Of a stretch of DNA of 64,000 nt, positions 62,998 to 64,000 are shown piece after piece (the stretch's first letter is position 1; each line of letters opens with the position of its first letter). Source of the stretch: Pseudoalteromonas sp. N1230-9 (GTDB lineage: Bacteria > Pseudomonadota > Gammaproteobacteria > Enterobacterales > Alteromonadaceae); contig NZ_CP090419.1 of the NCBI RefSeq assembly GCF_032716425.1, forward strand, positions 2,730,001-2,794,000, read 5' to 3'. Under the pieces are notes generated by a model. The model saw nothing but the letters and a program-made list of their open reading frames with translations. It did not search any database and was not told the origin of the DNA. The position numbers were made by a program, and so were the translations under genes.

Positions 62998-64000
62998 TTA
63001 ATCAGCTTGAGGACGCATGTGTGGGAATAGGATCACGTCTTTAATTGTTGGTGAGTCAGTAAATAACATCACTAGACGATCGATACCAATGCCCTCACCC
63101 GCTGTTGGCGGTAAGCCGTACTCTAACGCACGAATGTAATCTTCGTCGTAGTGCATTGCTTCATCATCACCGGCGTCTTTCTCTTCAACTTGACGCGAGA
63201 AACGCTCAGCTTGGTCTTGTGCATCGTTAAGCTCAGAGAAACCATTGGCTAATTCACGGCCGCCAACGAAGAATTCGAAACGGTCAGTTACAAATGGGTT
63301 TTCATCGTTACGACGTGCAAGTGGTGACACTTCCCACGGGTAAGCTGTGATGAAAGTTGGTTGAATTAACTTGTGCTCAGCTGTCTCTTCGAAAATTTCA
63401 CATAAGAACTTACCTGGGCCCCATACGCAGTTTTCTGGCACTTTAACGTGTACTTGCTTCGCGTACGCTTTAAGTTCTTCAAAATGGTTTTCAGGGTCAT
63501 TAAATACAGCCGCATCAAAGTCGGGATTGTACTTAAGAATAGCTTCGCTCATTGTTAGGCGTGCAAAAGGCTTCCCAAAATCATACTCTACTGAGTCTAC
63601 CACTTCACCGTTTTCATCTTTCGTTGTGTTTACAACAATAGGTGAGCCAAGTACGTCTGTCGCAACAGTGCGTAGCATGTCTTCTGTGATGTTCATCAGA
63701 TCAATGTAATCAGCGTATGCTTGGTAGAATTCGATCATTGTGAATTCTGGGTTATGACGCGTTGATAAACCTTCGTTACGGAAGTTACGGTTAATTTCGA
63801 ATACACGTTCAAAGCCACCCACAACTAAACGTTTTAAGTAAAGCTCTGGTGCAATACGTAAGTACATGTCGATATCAAGTGCATTGTGATGTGTTACGAA
63901 TGGACGTGCAGACGCACCACCTGGGATCACTTGTAGCATCGGTGTTTCAACTTCCATGAAGTCACGCTCAGCTAAGAAACGACGGATACCTTCAACAACT
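62998..64000 (-). CDS. lysS: Lysyl-tRNA synthetase class II (C-terminal two-thirds, cut by window edge)
   Basis: 334 codons in the window, open to position 64000. Class II catalytic motifs: motif 2 [20 protein letters not shown], and motif 3 [20 protein letters not shown]. Also [20 protein letters not shown] and EVETPMLQ. It charges tRNA-Lys. The anticodon-binding N-terminal domain lies outside the window. Confidence 0.97.
   Translation of the reverse strand, partial: VVEGIRRFLAERDFMEVETPMLQVIPGGASARPFVTHHNALDIDMYLRIAPELYLKRLVVGGFERVFEINRNFRNEGLSTRHNPEFTMIEFYQAYADYIDLMNITEDMLRTVATDVLGSPIVVNTTKDENGEVVDSVEYDFGKPFARLTMSEAILKYNPDFDAAVFNDPENHFEELKAYAKQVHVKVPENCVWGPGKFLCEIFEETAEHKLIQPTFITAYPWEVSPLARRNDENPFVTDRFEFFVGGRELANGFSELNDAQDQAERFSRQVEEKDAGDDEAMHYDEDYIRALEYGLPPTAGEGIGIDRLVMLFTDSPTIKDVILFPHMRPQAD

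Overview
The window looks like a chromosomal segment of a marine gammaproteobacterium of the Alteromonadales, most likely Pseudoalteromonas. This is an inference from the low GC content, three large TonB-dependent receptors, the oadGAB sodium pump, and the family make-up of the housekeeping genes (alaS-lysC-csrA, recX, ribA, lysS, and a tRNA-Ser/tRNA-Arg array). No intact mobile element, prophage or CRISPR array was seen.

Layout. 1-2400: the choline-to-glycine-betaine operon betIBA (minus strand, betA cut by the window edge) with a palindromic BetI-type operator. 2757-16840: an eleven-gene, translationally coupled minus-strand operon that is the most unusual part of the window. It encodes an acyl carrier protein, two ketosynthases each followed by a catalytically degenerate ketosynthase-like partner, a fused class III aminotransferase/acyl-ACP-reductase-like protein, two short-chain reductases, and an envelope export set (outer-membrane barrel, LolA-like periplasmic protein, MMPL/RND exporter). 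A divergent TetR gene at 17075 probably controls it. I infer that it makes and exports an amino-lipid or long-chain amine. 17.7-21.2 kb: MFS exporter, LysR regulator and Old Yellow Enzyme. 21.4-24.6 kb: oadGAB, the Na+-translocating oxaloacetate decarboxylase, with two PdhR-type operators upstream.

25.1-30.3 kb holds two tiny envelope genes, a TonB-dependent receptor, a secreted metallophosphoesterase and a YcxB-like protein. 30.3-36.4 kb is a housekeeping block: csrA, lysC, alaS, recX, a membrane protein and ribA. 36.8-40.7 kb holds two TonB-C-domain proteins, a small phosphatase, a DUF3087-type protein, an ECF sigma factor and a probable anti-sigma factor. 41.1-42.3 kb is a PQQ-type sugar dehydrogenase between REP-like repeats.

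42.4-61.4 kb is a peptidoglycan scavenging locus. It contains an NhaC antiporter, a fused amidase/serine-hydrolase lipoprotein, a MurR/RpiR regulator, two TonB receptors, an exo-muramidase of the NamZ family, MurQ, a BadF-type sugar kinase, an SSS sodium symporter, an L,D-transpeptidase-fold lipoprotein, an L-Ala-D/L-Glu epimerase and an NlpC/P60 endopeptidase. Together these could take in muropeptides, cut them, import MurNAc with sodium, phosphorylate it, and convert MurNAc-6P to GlcNAc-6P without a PTS transporter. Palindromes of the form TGGAATA-N3-TATTCCA sit in the intergenic regions and probably bind the RpiR regulator. 61.4-64 kb contains REP-like repeats, four tRNA-Arg(ACG), one tRNA-Ser(GCT), a small unknown gene and the 3' part of lysS.
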